A stretch of DNA of 7,093 bases, taken from the NCBI GenBank assembly GCA_018061385.1, contig JAGOUF010000117.1, forward strand, positions 1 through 7,093, written 5' to 3'. Shown one piece after another: positions 4,962 to 7,093 of the stretch. The notes under the pieces were generated by a model that made no database searches, had not been told where the DNA came from, and saw nothing but the letters and a program-made list of their open reading frames with translations. The position numbers and the translations under genes are program-made. This stretch comes from Chitinophagaceae bacterium. Its GTDB lineage: Bacteria; Bacteroidota; Bacteroidia; Chitinophagales; Chitinophagaceae. How positions within the stretch are numbered: position 1 is the stretch's first letter; the number at the start of each line of letters is the position of its first letter.

Positions 4962-7093
4962 TTACAACATTAGCAACCCAACTTTATTTAAATTGGTAAT
5001 GGGTTTATTGTCCCAAAATAATTCAAAATCAAGAAAACCCGCAGCCTCATAATTTTTTTGAACTTCTTGCAGTGTATAGGTTTTGGCATTTGCAATTGAA
5101 ACCATTTGAAGCAAAGTATACAACCATTCTCCTTTGTCTTTATCTACTTTTATTTGTACCGTTTCTTTGTTTGTTTGAAACAACAATTGAGCTTCTTCCC
5201 ATGTATTTCCTTTTTTACTTTTACTAACAATTTCAATGCTTGGTATTGTACCAATAAATACAACTTTGGTATTGGGCTTACTGCTATTAAGTGATGCCTC
5301 TTGTAAACATTGTACAATAAAATCGGCAGGAACAGATGGTTTTGGCGTTTTATGATCGAACCATTTATGCAAAGGTTCATCTAAGCCAATACTGTGCATA
5401 TAATTAAACAAAGATTTTTTTAATCCATAGCTAAACGCATCATGATTTGTTCCTGTTGGATCAATATGTTCAACATCATTATCAGCAAATGTGATGTTTG
5501 TTTCTTTGGCTTTTTGCACACCAAATTTTTCTGGATTTAATCCCACCGGACTATGTGCAGTCATTGTAAATAAATGCCAAAATGCACTTTGCAAAATTCC
5601 AGCTTTAAACATTTGCCTTACCATTTCTACACTATCAATTGTTTCTTGTGCAGTTTGTGTTGGAAATCCAAACATTAGATAAGCATGAACCATTATACCA
5701 GCTTCGGTAAAATGTTTATTTACTTTGGCAACTTGTGCAACAGTAATTCCTTTATTAATTAATTTCAACAATCTGTCACTAGCAACCTCTAAACCACCAC
5801 TAACACCAATACATCCACTTGCTTTAAGTAATAGACAAACATCTTTTGTAAAGCTTTTTTCAAATCGAACATTGGTCCACCAGCTTACAACAAGTTTGCG
5901 TTTAATAATTTCTAACGCTACTGCTTTCATTAATGCAGGCGGTGCAGCTTCATCAACAAAATGAAAACCCGTTTCTCCTGTTTGGTTTATCATTTCTTCC
6001 ATTCTATCGCATATAAGGCTTGCTGCAATTGGCTCGTAGAGTTTTATATAATCTAAGCTAATATCGCAAAAAGTACATTTCCCCCAATAACAACCATGTG
6101 CCATGGTTAATTTGTTCCAACGCCCATTGCTCCATAAACTGTGCATGGGGTTTACAATTTCAATTGCTTGAATGTATTGATCTAAAAAGAAATCACTATA
6201 ATCTGGTGTACCTACTTCACCTTGTTTATAATCTGTACAAGATTTATTGTTGATGAATGTAATTTCATCATTCACCAATAAAAACGTTCTTTTTAATTCT
6301 TGAATTGTTGTGCTTCCTTCAGTAAACTTGATGATATTTTCAATGGGTGCTTCTCCGTCATCTAAAGTTATAAAATCGAAAAACTCAAATACTCGTTTAT
6401 CTTTTAGAGATCGCAATTCTGTATTGGCAAACCCGCCACCCATGGCTACTTTTATTTGAGGAAAATGTTGATGAATGTATTGTCCGCATCTAAAAGCTGC
6501 ATATAAATTACCAGGAAATGGAACTGATAAACAAACAATTTTCGGCTGAATTTTTTCAATATTTTGATGCAGCAATTGCAACAAAATTTCATCTATATAA
6601 GTATAGGGGCGACGCAAGGCTTCATACAACTCATCGAAGCTATTGGCACTTCTTCCTAGTTTTTCAGCATACCGGCTAAAACCAAAATGTTCATCTACAC
6701 ATAGCTTAATTAAATCGCTAATGTCTTCTAAATATAAAGTGGCTAAATGTTTGGCCTTTTCTGTAATGCCCATATTGCCAAAAGCCCAAACTAAATCATC
6801 TATCTGAGCAAAACGTGCAGCTTCTGGTAAAAAATTTCTACTACAAATTAACTGAGCCAATGTTGGCTGTTTGCCTTGTAAAAAAGCAATTACTTTATCA
6901 ATGGTATGAATGTAATTTTCTTGTAGTGTAAGTATTCGTTGAATATTGTTTACATCTTCATCTTGTAAAACAATATTGGGCAACTGTGCATGAATTGTTG
7001 CAAATAATTTTTCTAGCCCATGTTTAGAAAAAATTTGTGTGGTAACTTCTATACCTAAATCACTTTGAAAAGCTGATATACCTCTGGTATTTA
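4962..7093 (-). CDS. B12-binding-domain radical SAM protein, 5' end cut by window edge
   Basis: The frame is open to the right edge and gives 709 visible codons. The residues before the only nearby start-like codon (TTG at 6983), …NTRGISAFQSDLGIEVTTQIFSK…, read as family sequence, so that TTG is internal and about 25-30 N-terminal residues are probably missing. A cobalamin-type Rossmann domain is indicated by SVPFPGNLYAAF, VAMGGGFANTELR and FFDFITLDDGEAP (roughly visible residues 180-260). The radical SAM core begins at HGCYWGKCTFCD (bases about 6063-6098), whose cysteines would hold the 4Fe-4S cluster with CX4CX2C spacing, followed by a GGLE motif (SAM contact) in SGGLEVASDRLLKLINKGI. A distinct C-terminal region follows. 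Such enzymes methylate or rearrange unreactive carbons; no substrate can be deduced. The nearest gene, folE, is convergent and gives no functional hint. Confidence 0.88.
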   Translation of the reverse strand, partial: NTRGISAFQSDLGIEVTTQIFSKHGLEKLFATIHAQLPNIVLQDEDVNNIQRILTLQENYIHTIDKVIAFLQGKQPTLAQLICSRNFLPEAARFAQIDDLVWAFGNMGITEKAKHLATLYLEDISDLIKLCVDEHFGFSRYAEKLGRSANSFDELYEALRRPYTYIDEILLQLLHQNIEKIQPKIVCLSVPFPGNLYAAFRCGQYIHQHFPQIKVAMGGGFANTELRSLKDKRVFEFFDFITLDDGEAPIENIIKFTEGSTTIQELKRTFLLVNDEITFINNKSCTDYKQGEVGTPDYSDFFLDQYIQAIEIVNPMHSLWSNGRWNKLTMAHGCYWGKCTFCDISLDYIKLYEPIAASLICDRMEEMINQTGETGFHFVDEAAPPALMKAVALEIIKRKLVVSWWTNVRFEKSFTKDVCLLLKASGCIGVSGGLEVASDRLLKLINKGITVAQVAKVNKHFTEAGIMVHAYLMFGFPTQTAQETIDSVEMVRQMFKAGILQSAFWHLFTMTAHSPVGLNPEKFGVQKAKETNITFADNDVEHIDPTGTNHDAFSYGLKKSLFNYMHSIGLDEPLHKWFDHKTPKPSVPADFIVQCLQEASLNSSKPNTKVVFIGTIPSIEIVSKSKKGNTWEEAQLLFQTNKETVQIKVDKDKGEWLYTLLQMVSIANAKTYTLQEVQKNYEAAGFLDFELFWDNKPITNLNKVGLLML

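Noticed and set aside
4962..6983. Radical SAM gene starting at the TTG at 6983
   Set aside because: The same frame continues open to the window edge, and the upstream residues (…FQSDLGIEVTTQIFSK…) read as genuine family sequence, so this TTG is an internal Leu codon.

Overview
The window reads as chromosomal DNA of a low-GC member of the Bacteroidota, possibly a Chitinophagaceae/Sphingobacteriia-like lineage. The evidence is the AT-rich codon use, the absence of clear Shine-Dalgarno sequences, a promoter matching the Bacteroidota pattern (TTG, 19-base spacer, TACATTTA), and a GNAT-argG-argC gene order with protein sequences typical of that phylum. The lineage call is inference; no rRNA or marker gene is present.

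Left part (1-2931, minus strand): an arginine biosynthesis operon. Reading in the direction of transcription, it has a Bacteroidota-type promoter, then a 20-codon leader ORF ending in FVPRPRRGC (three Arg codons in its last six), then a GC-rich stretch with two clear inverted repeats. Next come a GNAT-family acyltransferase (probable N-acylglutamate synthase), argG (argininosuccinate synthase) and argC (N-acetyl-gamma-glutamyl-phosphate reductase, cut by the left window edge). argC overlaps the end of argG by 14 bases. The leader looks like an arginine-sensing attenuator and is the most interesting element in the window; it is too short for standard gene callers.

Middle part (about 3060-4946, plus strand): a pterin cluster. 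Two paralogous 6-pyruvoyl-tetrahydropterin synthase/QueD-family genes, about half identical to each other, are separated by 266 bp of apparently non-coding DNA with two hairpins. The second gene overlaps folE (GTP cyclohydrolase I). FolE makes 7,8-dihydroneopterin triphosphate, the substrate of the PTPS/QueD family, so the three genes form a short pathway. A 19-codon aromatic-rich small ORF ends three bases before the first PTPS gene and may be a leader, but the evidence is weak.

Right part (4962-7093, minus strand): a large B12-binding-domain radical SAM protein of unknown substrate, convergent with folE and separated from it by a strong bidirectional terminator hairpin. Its reading frame stays open to the right window edge, so the gene is 5'-truncated by the window.
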